Source: an uncultured Thermomicrobiales bacterium
GTDB taxonomy: Bacteria > Chloroflexota > Chloroflexia > Thermomicrobiales > CADCWN01
Direction of reading: 5' to 3'
NCBI GenBank assembly: GCA_902806415.1
Contig: CADCWN010000386.1
Location: 1 to 50,219 of the forward strand
Length of the DNA: 50,219 nucleotides
Shown piece after piece: positions 17,685 to 26,391 of the stretch. Below the pieces are notes generated by a model. It did no database searches, was not told the DNA's origin, and saw only the letters and a program-made list of their open reading frames with translations. The translations under genes were made by a program, and so were the position numbers. The number at the start of each line of letters is the position of its first letter. Position 1 is the stretch's first letter.

Positions 17685-18644
17685 ATGGGACCACTCGCGA
17701 TCGAGACAATCGGGTTGACGCGCCACTTCGCGGGGCGGGCGGCGGTGGACGACCTGACCCTGACCATCCCCGCCGGCAAAGTCTTCGGCTTCCTGGGGCC
17801 GAACGGCGCGGGCAAGACGACGACGGTGCGGATGCTGACGGCGCTTATCGCCCCATTGGGCGGCACCGCTTGCGTGGCGGGCTACCGCCTCGGGGAGAAC
17901 GACGAGGCGCTGCGCCGCGCGGTCGGGATCCTCACCGAGACGCCGGGGCTCTACGACCGCCTCAGCGCGCGGCAAAACCTCACCTTTTTCGCGCAACTCT
18001 ACGACCTCGACAGCCGCAAGGCGGCGATGCAGACCGAGCGCTATCTGCGGACGCTGGAGCTCTGGGGGCGGCGCGACGACCCGGTCGGCGGTTTCTCGCG
18101 CGGGATGCGCCAGAAGCTGGCGATCGCGCGCGCCCTCCTGCACGAGCCCGAGGTCGTCTTCCTCGACGAGCCGACCGTCGGGCTCGACCCCGAGGCGTCG
18201 AAGATCGTCCGCGATTTCGTGCGCGAGTTGCGTGCGGAAGGGCGGACGATCTTCCTGACGACGCACAACCTGGCCGACGCCGACGAGCTCTGCGATCTGA
18301 TCGGCATCTTCCAGGGGCGGTTGCTCCACCTCGACACGCCCGCAGGGCTGCGCGCCGAACTCTTCGGCGAGGGGACGCGGATCACCCTGGCGGGCGACGC
18401 GGCGCCCTGGGTGCCGACGACGGAGGCGCTGTCGTTCGTCCGCAGCGCCGCGGCGACCGGCGATCTCCTCACGGTGGCGCTCGACGCCCCGGATGACCAA
18501 AACCCGACGCTGGTGGCGGCGTTGGTGGCGACGGGCGCGCCGGTCCGCTACGTCACGCCACAGGAGCACACGCTGGAAGAGGTTTACTTACAATTACTCG
18601 GCAACGCGCGCGAGACGCGCCAGTTGGTGGGGGCGGGGCGATGA
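17685..18644 (+). CDS. ABC-2 exporter ATP-binding subunit
   Basis: A 319-aa ATPase that powers the membrane subunit encoded immediately downstream. Walker A is GPNGAGKTT (38-46), the signature is the variant FSRGM (about 137) rather than LSGGQ, Walker B is VVFLDEPTVGLD (about 156) and the switch is TTHN. About 90 residues after the NBD form the C-terminal domain common in drug and sodium exporters of the NatA type. The ATG at 17685 follows GAGGGCAG. The upstream gap 17412-17684 contains only a decayed REP-like copy near 17481-17505. Confidence 0.94.
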   Translation: MGPLAIETIGLTRHFAGRAAVDDLTLTIPAGKVFGFLGPNGAGKTTTVRMLTALIAPLGGTACVAGYRLGENDEALRRAVGILTETPGLYDRLSARQNLTFFAQLYDLDSRKAAMQTERYLRTLELWGRRDDPVGGFSRGMRQKLAIARALLHEPEVVFLDEPTVGLDPEASKIVRDFVRELRAEGRTIFLTTHNLADADELCDLIGIFQGRLLHLDTPAGLRAELFGEGTRITLAGDAAPWVPTTEALSFVRSAAATGDLLTVALDAPDDQNPTLVAALVATGAPVRYVTPQEHTLEEVYLQLLGNARETRQLVGAGR

Positions 18645-19429
18645 GGCGCGTCTGGGTGATCTTGCAGAAGGAATGGCTGGAACTGCGGCAGGATCGGCTG
18701 ATCCTGATCGGCACCTTCGGCCCGGCGATCATGCTGACCCTCCTGCCGCTGCTCGGGATGTGGGCGGTGCGCCACGCCCCCGACAGCCCCCCACAGGACG
18801 ACAGCACCCTGGCCGCCGCGAACCCGGCGCTGCTCGGCCTCACCGGGCGCGAGTTCGGCCAGGCGATCCTGGGGCAGCAACTCTCGGTCCTCTTCTTCCT
18901 GCTGCCGCTGATCATCCCGAGCGTGATCGCCGCCTACAGCGTCGTCGGGGAGAAGGCTGGACGCACACTGGAGCCGCTGCTCGCCACGCCCCTCCGCACC
19001 TGGCAGCTGCTCCTCGGCAAGACCCTCGCCGCGCTCCTCCCGGCGGTGGCGGTCACCTGGACCCTGGGCGGAATCTTCGTGCTGGGCGTCAGGAGTATCG
19101 CCATCTCGCCGCGCGTGACCGACGCGATCGTCAGCCCCGGCTGGGTGATCATCCTGACCCTCTGCACGCCGTTACTGGCGCTAGTCACGATCGCCCTGAT
19201 GGTGGCGATCTCGGCGCGCGTGAACGACCCGCGCACCGCGCAGCAAGTCTCCGGCGTGCTGGTGCTGCCGATCGTGACCGTGGTCGCCGGTCAGGTGAGC
19301 GGGCGGCTGGTGCTCAACCCCCCGGCGGCGCTGGGGATCACCGCCATCCTGGCGCTGCTCGCCGCGCTCGCCCTCTGGGCGGCGACCCGCCTGTTCGGGC
19401 GCGAGGTCGTGCTGACCCGCTGGCGCTGA
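18641..19429 (+). CDS. ABC-2 exporter permease subunit
   Basis: A 262-aa membrane protein with about six helices: one near the N-terminus (residues 22-42), a pair after residue 85 and the rest to the C-terminus. The EKAGRTLEPLLATPL coupling segment is typical of NatB/ABC-2 permeases. Its ATG overlaps the TGA of the ATPase gene by four bases (ATGA), so translation is coupled. The exported substrate is unknown. A strong terminator follows at 19446-19482. Confidence 0.92.
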   Translation: MRRVWVILQKEWLELRQDRLILIGTFGPAIMLTLLPLLGMWAVRHAPDSPPQDDSTLAAANPALLGLTGREFGQAILGQQLSVLFFLLPLIIPSVIAAYSVVGEKAGRTLEPLLATPLRTWQLLLGKTLAALLPAVAVTWTLGGIFVLGVRSIAISPRVTDAIVSPGWVIILTLCTPLLALVTIALMVAISARVNDPRTAQQVSGVLVLPIVTVVAGQVSGRLVLNPPAALGITAILALLAALALWAATRLFGREVVLTRWR

Positions 19430-19445
19430 GCCAGCCGACACCAAA

Positions 19446-19482
19446 AAGCCGCCCCGCGCAACAGCGTTGTGCGGGGCGGCTT
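19446..19482. terminator. Bidirectional terminator between the exporter operon and the PRC gene
   Basis: Arms 19446-19461 and 19467-19482 pair over 16 bp with one G-T wobble, around a CAGCG loop. The leftward side carries an A-run (19443-19447) that gives a U-tract on the minus-strand transcript. Confidence 0.9.
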
Positions 19483-19489
19483 GCGACGA

Positions 19490-19813
19490 TCACGCACCTT
19501 GCCATTGCGGTTCATCGAGGACCGGCGGTCGCAAGTCCCAATCGCGGTTCTCGACCGCATCCTTGTGGACGTTGATGTGGACCCCTTGCGCGTCCACGGC
19601 GGTGATCTGGCTGAACGGGATGTAGAGTGTCCGGCCAAGGCCGGTGACTCGCGCGCCGACCTGCAAATAGCCGATGCCGAAGCGCGCTTCCCCGCCGACC
19701 GGTTCGGAACGCAGCGTCTCCCCTTCCGCCTCAAGATAGATCCGATCGACCGCGCCGATCTCGACCCCATCGAGATCGACGACCCGCTGCTGTGGTGCCG
19801 GTGACTGCTCCAT
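19490..19813 (-). CDS. PRC-barrel domain protein
   Basis: A 107-aa protein with a PRC-barrel-like beta fold: VVDLDGVEIGAVDRIYLE at the start, a central GIGYLQVG and IPFSQITAVD near residue 70. PRC barrels bind RNA or protein partners, for instance in RimM and the photosynthetic reaction centre H subunit; stand-alone versions are uncharacterised. The start has an excellent AGGAGGTGTGATTC before ATG 19813. A GC-rich hairpin repeat separates it from hisC upstream. Confidence 0.82.
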   Translation of the reverse strand: MEQSPAPQQRVVDLDGVEIGAVDRIYLEAEGETLRSEPVGGEARFGIGYLQVGARVTGLGRTLYIPFSQITAVDAQGVHINVHKDAVENRDWDLRPPVLDEPQWQGA

Positions 19814-19860
19814 GAATCACACCTCCTGACGGGCGAGGCGCACGAGGCGTGCTAGGCCGA

Positions 19861-19907
19861 CCCCTCCCCCGGCCCCTCCCGCTTCAGGGGAGGGGCCGGG
19901 GGAGGGG
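19861..19907. terminator. Long GC-rich hairpin between hisC and the PRC gene
   Basis: Twenty-bp perfect arms (19861-19880 and 19888-19907, starting CCCCTCCCCC) enclose a GCTTCAG loop. It lies 10 bp after the hisC stop. There is no T-tract, so it may be a dispersed palindrome that also stabilises or ends the hisC transcript. Confidence 0.7.
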
Positions 19908-19916
19908 TTATCAGCC

Positions 19917-21023
19917 CTACACAGTGCCCACCGCGACCGGTCGCGCCGCCAGCGTCGCGAGGAAGCGGGCATTCTCCTCGGCGCTGCGGACGGTGATCCG
20001 CAGGTGGCCGGGGATGAGCGGGTGGCGCGCGAAGTTCCGCACCACCAGGCCGCGCCCTTCCAGCCAGCTATAGACCGCCTGGGCGGTCGCCGGATCGGGC
20101 CAGCGGGTCAGCAGGAAGTTCGTGACCGAGGGGTAGACGTGCGCCCCAGCCCCGCGCAGGGCGGCGGCGAACGGCTCGCGCTCGGCGACGATCGCCGCGA
20201 CGTGGGCGCGCATCCCGGCAAGGTCGCGCAGGGCGGCGGCGGCGACGCGCGCCGTCACCACACTGACGCTATTCGGCGGGCGCACCCGGTTCATCATCGC
20301 GGCGACCTCAGGCTGCGCCACCCCCCAGCCGAGGCGCATCCCGGCCAGCCCGAACCCTTTCGACATCGTCCGGACGATGATCAGGTTCGGGTGCGCGGCG
20401 ACCAGCGGGATCGCCGACCAGCCGTGGAACTCCGCGTAGGCTTCGTCGATCGCCACCATGCATGGCGCGGCGGCGATCAGGCGATTGATCGCCGCCGGGT
20501 CGGCGGGGTTGCCGGTCGGGCTGTTCGGGTTGCAGACGAAGATCAGCTTCGCCCCCTCGGCGGCGGCGAGGACCGCGTCGACATCGAGCGCGAACTCCGC
20601 GCCGAGCGGGACGGCGCGGACGGTCGCGCCGAGTTGGCGGGCGCAGATGGCGTACATCGAGTAGGTCGGGACGGAGATCACCGCCGCGTCGCCGTTGTCC
20701 AGGAACGTCTTGGTGAGCACGTCCAAGATCTCGTCGGCCCCGGCCCCGATCACCAGTTGGTCCTCGCCCACCCCGCAATACGGCGCGATCAGCGACGAAA
20801 GTTCGGCGTAGGCGGTGTCGAAATACTCGTTGGGGATCCGCTCCAGGCGCGCGGCCTCCATCGCCCGGTCCCAGGCGGCGGGCGGGAACGGCGACGTATT
20901 CAGATCGAAGCGGATCACGTCGCGCGGGTCCAATCCGTGGCGTGCGGCGACAACCTCGCTGGAGGCTTCCCACTCATACGGATCGAGATCGCGCACCGTC
21001 TGCCGGGCTAGTCGTTCGAGCAT
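19917..21023 (-). CDS. hisC: Histidinol-phosphate aminotransferase-like PLP enzyme
   Basis: A 368-aa fold-type I aminotransferase of the HisC group. Visible landmarks are FDLNTSPFPP near residue 40, GAGADEILD (about 95), the substrate and PLP loop NPNSPTG and the Schiff-base Lys222 in MSKGFGLAGMRLGW. HisC converts imidazole-acetol phosphate to histidinol phosphate and often also acts on aromatic amino acids. No other his gene is near, so a broader aminotransferase role (CobD-like or aromatic) is possible. GAGGAGGGG precedes ATG 21023 and a -10 box TATACT lies just upstream. Confidence 0.88.
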   Translation of the reverse strand: MLERLARQTVRDLDPYEWEASSEVVAARHGLDPRDVIRFDLNTSPFPPAAWDRAMEAARLERIPNEYFDTAYAELSSLIAPYCGVGEDQLVIGAGADEILDVLTKTFLDNGDAAVISVPTYSMYAICARQLGATVRAVPLGAEFALDVDAVLAAAEGAKLIFVCNPNSPTGNPADPAAINRLIAAAPCMVAIDEAYAEFHGWSAIPLVAAHPNLIIVRTMSKGFGLAGMRLGWGVAQPEVAAMMNRVRPPNSVSVVTARVAAAALRDLAGMRAHVAAIVAEREPFAAALRGAGAHVYPSVTNFLLTRWPDPATAQAVYSWLEGRGLVVRNFARHPLIPGHLRITVRSAEENARFLATLAARPVAVGTV

Positions 21024-21048
21024 CGCAGGCCCCTCCTCTTGCCGAAGG

Positions 21049-21054
21049 AGTATA
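21049..21054 (-). promoter_or_regulatory. Putative -10 box for hisC
   Basis: On the minus strand this reads TATACT, placing a start site about 20 bases before the hisC ATG. No convincing -35 box is seen. The rest of 21055-21251 shows no gene. Confidence 0.4.
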
Positions 21055-21251
21055 CACCGACATGGGGGACGAACGATGATAAATCAACGATCGCGCCCGC
21101 TGACACGCCCCATTGCTCTCGGGCGTACGCGGCGCGGGGCGGGCGGCTCGTGATGAGCTGCCCGGCCCGCGCCTTGGACCTCCCTTGATCGCTCACTAGA
21201 CCGATGCGCGCTCGGCGCGTCCACCGCCGCTGTAATCGCTCCAGCGAATGA

Positions 21252-22169
21252 TCAAGCTGCGGTCGCCACCGCCCGCACTTCCGCTTCGACCGTCACCTCG
21301 CGCGGCGCGCCCCCGCGCACGATGCGAATCGTCACCGGCGTGCCATCCGGCGCTTCCGACAGACCCCAGGCGAGGTCGCCCGGCTCCTCGATCGCGTGGC
21401 CGTCGACCGCCAGCACGATATCGCCGGGCAAGAGGCCCGCGCGATCCGCCGGGCTGTCGGCGGCCACATCGACCAGGATCAGGGCCGCCTCCTGCGCGAT
21501 CCCGAGGCGCGCGGCCAGGGCGCGCGGCGTGGCGATCGGCTCGACGCGCACGCCGAGGATTCGCCGCGCCCGCCCGCCGATCAACCGCACCACCGTCGCG
21601 CTCGGCACCGCCAGCGCCGTGCGCGGCCCCATCACCATCGCGTTGATCCCGATCGTCTCGCCGCGCGCGTTGACCAGTGGCCCACCCGAGTTGCCCGGTC
21701 GCAACTCGATGTCGGCCAGGATCGCCTCGCGGAAGTGTCGACCGCCGCGCTCCTGCCCCTCGATCGGCCCGGTGCCGCTGTAGATCCCGAGCGTGGCCGC
21801 GCCCGGCACCCCGAGCGGGTGGCCGACCGCCATCACGATCTCGCCGACCCGCAGTGCGGTCGAGTCGCCCACCGGCAGCGCCGGCAACCCCCTGGCCTCG
21901 ATCCGGATCACCGCCAGATCGCGCTCGGGCAGGTTGGATACGACCGCGCCGGGGAACTCGCGCCCGTCGGTGAGGGTGACCCGCGCCCGCTCGCCCGGCA
22001 CGACGTGGTAGTTGGTGACGATCAGGCCATCCTCGTGCCAGATCGTCCCCGAGCCCGCGCCGCGCCCGTTGGTGATTCGCACCACCCCCGCGCGCACCCG
22101 CTCGGCCAGCGCCGCCAGCTCGCCCGCCAGCGCCCCGCCGATGGCCTGTGTTAATGTTGATACCATCAT
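21252..22169 (-). CDS. S1C (HtrA/DegP-like) serine protease with PDZ domain, cytosolic form
   Basis: A 305-aa trypsin-fold protease with the triad His55 in TNYHVV, Asp84 in ERDLAVI and Ser161 in PGNSGGPL. A PDZ domain spans about residues 205-295, with GLLPGDIVLAVDG. Unlike DegP/HtrA it has neither a signal peptide nor an N-terminal membrane helix, so it appears cytosolic. It is the second of two tandem leftward paralogues; the gap of 78 bp is almost filled by a heptamer-repeat hairpin. Confidence 0.93.
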   Translation of the reverse strand: MMVSTLTQAIGGALAGELAALAERVRAGVVRITNGRGAGSGTIWHEDGLIVTNYHVVPGERARVTLTDGREFPGAVVSNLPERDLAVIRIEARGLPALPVGDSTALRVGEIVMAVGHPLGVPGAATLGIYSGTGPIEGQERGGRHFREAILADIELRPGNSGGPLVNARGETIGINAMVMGPRTALAVPSATVVRLIGGRARRILGVRVEPIATPRALAARLGIAQEAALILVDVAADSPADRAGLLPGDIVLAVDGHAIEEPGDLAWGLSEAPDGTPVTIRIVRGGAPREVTVEAEVRAVATAA

Positions 22170-22181
22170 TTACTCCAGTGT

Positions 22182-22244
22182 GAAGTACGAAGTACGAAGT
22201 AGCGTGAGAAAAGGCACCGCTGCGTACTTCGTACTTCGTACTTC
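22182..22244. repeat. Heptamer-repeat hairpin between the two proteases
   Basis: The left arm 22182-22204 is GAAGTAC in tandem (nearly three units). The right arm 22222-22244 is its reverse complement, and twenty positions pair perfectly. The right arm runs to within three bases of the stop codon of the upstream protease gene. Confidence 0.85.
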
Positions 22245-22247
22245 CGC

Positions 22248-23171
22248 TTACTTCGCTTCTCCCGGCGTCACGCTCAGGTCCGTCGGCTGGCCGCCGCGCA
22301 GGATGCGCACCGGGATCGCCTGGCCGACCGGCTCCGTCGCCAGACCGGTACGAAGGTCGTCGAGGCTTTGCGTCGGCTGCCCGGCTAGCGCCACGATGAT
22401 GTCGCCGACCGTCAGGCCGCCCCGGGCCGCCGGGCCGTCATCCTCCACTGTCACCAGCAAGAGGCCCTGGTCCTGGCCGACACTCGCCTTCAGCGCCCCC
22501 GGCAGGGCGACCGGCTGCGCCCCGACGCCGAGGTAGCCGCGCGCGACCTTGCCGTGCGTCCCCAGGGTGGCGGCGATCCGCTCGACTTCCTCATTCGGGA
22601 TCGCCAGCGTCATCCCCCGCCCGAGGTGCGAGGAGAGGAGCCCGACGACCCGCCCGGAGGCATCGACCAGCGGCCCGCCGGAGAAGCCGGGAAACATCGG
22701 CGCGTCGCTGCTGATCAGCTTCGCGAAGCGTCGCCCACGCCCCCCTTCCCACGGCCCGCCGAGCGCGCTGACGATCCCGATCGTCGCGGCCAACTCGCCC
22801 GCGCGCCCCAGCGCCAGGACGATCGCGCCGACCCGCACCGCCTCTTGCGGCGCGCGCGGGGCCGGGGTCAGGGCCGCGCCCTCCACCTTCAGCACGGCCA
22901 GATCGCTGCCCGGATCGCGCCCGACCAGCTTGGCCGGGAGTTCGCGGCCATCCGGCGCGACGACCGTAATCTCCTCGTCGCGCTCGATCACATGGTTCGC
23001 ACTGACGATCGTCGCGCCGTTCCCATCGCTCGCCCAGACAATCCCGGTCGCCGGGAGTCGCCGCCGCGCGTTGATCCGCACGATCGACTGCCCGGCGGTC
23101 TGCACCGCGCCGGCCATCTCATCGGAGAGTTGCTGCAAGATCCCGCTCGCACTCACTGTCCCACTCATCAT
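22248..23171 (-). CDS. S1C serine protease with PDZ domain, cytosolic paralogue
   Basis: A 307-aa paralogue of the neighbouring protease. The triad is His60 in SANHVI, Asp90 in GSDLAVL and Ser164 in PGFSGGPL, with a C-terminal PDZ domain (about 210-300, GLTVGDIIVALAG). No signal peptide is present. The oxyanion region reads FPGFSGGP instead of PGNSGGP, hinting at different specificity. AAGGAGCGA precedes paired ATG codons at 23171 and 23168. The two genes probably form an operon. Confidence 0.93.
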   Translation of the reverse strand: MMSGTVSASGILQQLSDEMAGAVQTAGQSIVRINARRRLPATGIVWASDGNGATIVSANHVIERDEEITVVAPDGRELPAKLVGRDPGSDLAVLKVEGAALTPAPRAPQEAVRVGAIVLALGRAGELAATIGIVSALGGPWEGGRGRRFAKLISSDAPMFPGFSGGPLVDASGRVVGLLSSHLGRGMTLAIPNEEVERIAATLGTHGKVARGYLGVGAQPVALPGALKASVGQDQGLLLVTVEDDGPAARGGLTVGDIIVALAGQPTQSLDDLRTGLATEPVGQAIPVRILRGGQPTDLSVTPGEAK

Positions 23172-23416
23172 TCGCTCCTTCTACTGCTGATCGGTGCGCC
23201 TCGTGGTGGCCACTGCCACACCCTTGCGCCCTCGGTAAATAGAATACGCCTCGCGGCACGACCATCACACCGCCGGAACAGACGGATCGGCGGGCGCAAG
23301 ATGGGTGGGTGAGATACCTACCCGGTCGAGTGGGGCGGGGGTGGGGATCGATGTTTGGTGAGCAACTGCTGGCAAGGTGGTGGTCGCCTACTGAAGTCGG
23401 TGGCGACCTTAAACGG

Positions 23417-23720
23417 GCTACGGCAGGCGGTTGAACCCTGTGACCCGGCACAGGACGAGACCGCGCCTGGGGGCGGCTCACGCCGCCACGAATACCGATG
23501 AACGGCACAATGACCGGCCTTCGCCGGTTAGGTTCGCCGATAGTCCGATCAAGTTCGCCACCACCATAAGTCGGCGCTAGGTGGCCTGCGGCCACGAAGT
23601 CCCTATGGGACTATGCTGCCAATCTATTGCTCTTGCATCACAATGCCTCTGCACCCGTAGCCCGGCCTACTTGAGTAGGCTTTGTGGCCGCAGGCCACCT
23701 AGCGCCGGTTTCAACCGGCG
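23417..23720. repeat. Cluster of three modular hairpin repeats in the 784-bp gap 23172-23955
   Basis: Copies lie at 23417-23492 (leftward), 23573-23612 (leftward, AGTCCC-TAT-GGGACT stem plus GTGGCC-TGC-GGCCAC) and 23665-23720 (rightward: GCCTAC-TTGA-GTAGGC, then GTGGCC-GCA-GGCCAC, then CGCCGGT-TTCA-ACCGGCG). A further GACCGGCC-TTCG-CCGGTT stem is near 23513. The flanks 23172-23416 and 23721-23955 hold no gene I can support; promoters for the flanking protease and PBP genes must lie there. Confidence 0.8.
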
Positions 23721-23955
23721 ACACCCACGCCTCCCGATCGCCACCTCGCCCGATCAAGTCCCCGTTCATTGCAGCGTACGTTCGCGCCCTTCAGACCTTG
23801 ACTCCGCAGCCCCACCGTGGCACAGTTAATCGCGGGACGCACCCATCCGAGTGACCCGCGCGTTGTGTCCTATGGCGAGAGCGCGCGAGGCGCGGCATTC
23901 GCGGCGTCCGCAAGACCGGCCTGGTCAACTATCCCCAACCACAGGGAGCATGCCC

Positions 23956-26301
23956 GTGACCCACCGCTCACCCTACTCCGCCCGTAATTTGCGCCGCGCC
24001 CAGCGCCCGCCACTCTGGCCCAAACTGCTGGCCGGGCTGATCGTCGTGCTGCTCCTCGCCGCCGGGGGGGTGGCGATCTATGCCTCGGGGCTGCGAGTCA
24101 ATATCTCGCGCGGCGACGCCACTGCGACGACCGGGGCAGCGCTGGGGGCGGGTGTCCCGGCGGGTGGCACGCCGACGACGGGGGTCGCCGCCGGTGGGAC
24201 CGCCCCGGCGGGCAACAGCGGCGCGGTGGGGGCGGCCCCGCCCACCGCGCTCCCGCTCGGCGGCACACCGGGCACGCCTGGCACGCCCGGAAGACCGGGG
24301 GCTGGCACGCCGGTCGGGGCGCTCAACGCCAGCGATCCTCGCTCGGTCGCCCAGGCGTACGCCGATCGCTGGAACAACAAAGACTACAGCGGGATGTACG
24401 ACCTGATCGGCGCGACCGAGCAGGCCAGCATAGCGCGCGACAAGTTCACCGCGCGCTACCAGGCGATCGTCACAGAAGCGGGGCTGGCCGAGGTCAAGGC
24501 GACGATCGGCGACGTGCCGAGCGGCACGACCCAACTCCCCTTGCGCGTGCAGATGCAATCGGCGCTCGTCGGGCCGATCGCCGAGGACAACACGATCACC
24601 ATGCGGCAGGAAGCTGACGGCTGGCGCGTCGCCTGGACCCCGTCGCTGATCTTCAAGGATCTCGGCGACGGGCTGATCCGCTTCAAGCCCGACCTGCCGA
24701 CGCGCGGGCGAATCCTCGACAGCAAGGGGCGACCGCTGGCGCAGCAGGGCCTGGTCACCCTCGTCGGGGTGGTCCCCAAGGATATCAAGGATGAGCCGAA
24801 TTTCCTCGCCGGCCTGAGCAAGGCGCTCGGGATCCCGCCCGAGAAGATCAAGGCGCAGTATGCCACCGCCGATCCGTCCTGGTTCGTGCCGATTAAGACG
24901 TTGCCGGAGCAGATCCCGGCGGAGACGAACGCCGCCTTCCAGACGCTGCCCGGCCTCGCCGTCCGCAAGGTGCCGGGCCGGGTCTACCCGCAGGGATCGC
25001 TGGCCGCGCACGTCATCGGCTATGTCGGCGAGATCAACGCCGAGGAGCTGAAGGATCTCGCGCCGAAGGGTTACATCGTCGGCGACGAGATCGGGCGCGC
25101 CGGCGTCGAGGCGTGGGGCGAGCAGTGGTTGGCCGGCAAGAAGGGCGGGCAACTCACGGTCGTCTCACAGCAGGAGGCGGTCCGCAAGGTGATCGCCGAG
25201 CGGAAGAGCGAACCGGCGGCCGACATCACCCTCACCATCAATACCGACATCCAGCGGGCGCTGGAAGAGAGCCTGGGCGACCGCGCCGCATCGGGCGTGA
25301 TCCTCGACCCGGCCAGCGGCGGGGTCATCGCGATGGGGTCGCACCCGACCTACGACCCGAACGGTTTCACCCTCGGCTTCGATGACGTCGCCCAGGCACG
25401 GCTCAACGACGAGGGGCTGCGCCCGCTCTGGGACCGTGCCAGGCAGTTCACCTACCCCTCCGGCTCGATCTTCAAGATCATCACCGCGACGGCGGGGGTG
25501 ACGAAGTTGGGGATGAACGGCAACACGGTCATCCCCTGCCCGGCGCAATACTCCCTGCCGGGCGCGTCGAACGTCTGGCGCGACTGGGCCTTCCCGAACA
25601 CCCAGGGCAATATGACCCTGCAGAACGCGATCACGCAGTCCTGCAACACCGTCTTCTACGAGATCGGGCGGCAGTTGGACGACATCGACCCGAATATCTT
25701 GCCGGAACTCTCGCGCGCCTTCGGCCTCGGCAAGCCGACCGGCCTGGAGGAACTGCCCGAGGCGGCGGGGGTCATCCCCGATCCGGCCTGGAAGCGCCAG
25801 ACGCTCAATGATGGCTGGTCCACCGGGGATGCGGTCAACCTGTCGATCGGGCAGGGTTTCTTCCTCACCACCCCGCTGCAGATGGCGAATATGTACAACG
25901 CGATCGCCAACGGCGGCACGCTCCTGCGCCCCTTCGTCGCGGCGAAGGTCGCCACGCCCGACGGCAAGATCTTGCGGAACGGCGAGCGCAAGGAGATCGG
26001 CAAACTGCCGGTCCCGCCCGAGACGATGCAGATGATCCACACGGCGATGAAGAATGTGGTCGCGGCCTCCAACGGCACGGCGCTCGACGCGTTCGTCGGC
26101 GTGCCGATCTCGGTGGCTGGGAAGACCGGCACGGCGGAGGTGCCGCCGAAGCCCGACCACGCCTGGTTCGCCTCGTTCGCCCCCGCGGACGCGCCGAAGC
26201 TGACGATCGTCAGCATGGTCGAGAACGGTGGGCGCGGCTCGCAGATCGCCGCCCCGATCGCCCGGCGCGTTGTCGATGTCTACGCGACCCTGGGGCCGTA
26301 G
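23956..26301 (+). CDS. Class B penicillin-binding protein with MecA-like NTF2 domain
   Basis: A 781-aa bitopic peptidoglycan transpeptidase. A basic N-terminus and membrane helix (about 22-46) are followed by a Gly/Thr/Ala/Pro-rich linker (about 50-120), an NTF2-like MecA_N domain (120-230, AQAYADRWNNKDYSGMYDLI), a dimerisation domain beginning TRGRILDSKG, and the transpeptidase. The active site is Ser504 in SGSIFK, Ser562-x-Asn564 in QSCNT and Lys723 in GKTGTAE. It cross-links cell-wall peptides outside the membrane; MecA-type enzymes can have low beta-lactam affinity, which cannot be judged here. GTG 23956 is preferred because AGGGAG is seven bases upstream; ATG 23950 is too close to it. 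Confidence 0.95.
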   Translation: MTHRSPYSARNLRRAQRPPLWPKLLAGLIVVLLLAAGGVAIYASGLRVNISRGDATATTGAALGAGVPAGGTPTTGVAAGGTAPAGNSGAVGAAPPTALPLGGTPGTPGTPGRPGAGTPVGALNASDPRSVAQAYADRWNNKDYSGMYDLIGATEQASIARDKFTARYQAIVTEAGLAEVKATIGDVPSGTTQLPLRVQMQSALVGPIAEDNTITMRQEADGWRVAWTPSLIFKDLGDGLIRFKPDLPTRGRILDSKGRPLAQQGLVTLVGVVPKDIKDEPNFLAGLSKALGIPPEKIKAQYATADPSWFVPIKTLPEQIPAETNAAFQTLPGLAVRKVPGRVYPQGSLAAHVIGYVGEINAEELKDLAPKGYIVGDEIGRAGVEAWGEQWLAGKKGGQLTVVSQQEAVRKVIAERKSEPAADITLTINTDIQRALEESLGDRAASGVILDPASGGVIAMGSHPTYDPNGFTLGFDDVAQARLNDEGLRPLWDRARQFTYPSGSIFKIITATAGVTKLGMNGNTVIPCPAQYSLPGASNVWRDWAFPNTQGNMTLQNAITQSCNTVFYEIGRQLDDIDPNILPELSRAFGLGKPTGLEELPEAAGVIPDPAWKRQTLNDGWSTGDAVNLSIGQGFFLTTPLQMANMYNAIANGGTLLRPFVAAKVATPDGKILRNGERKEIGKLPVPPETMQMIHTAMKNVVAASNGTALDAFVGVPISVAGKTGTAEVPPKPDHAWFASFAPADAPKLTIVSMVENGGRGSQIAAPIARRVVDVYATLGP

Positions 26302-26391
26302 CGGGACGCTTATCCTACTGATTGGCGTGCGATGGCGGGGTAGATTCATCATCCGCCCCGCCCTCAATCACGTAGCTATTATGGGAATACC

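Noticed and set aside
19861-19907. A riboswitch or T-box between hisC and the PRC gene
   Set aside because: The region is a simple C-rich/G-rich perfect hairpin of a dispersed type, without conserved riboswitch elements.
21008-21196. A 62-codon frame upstream of hisC as a leader peptide
   Set aside because: It overlaps the hisC start, contains no run of His or aromatic codons, and no attenuator hairpins with a U-tract were found.
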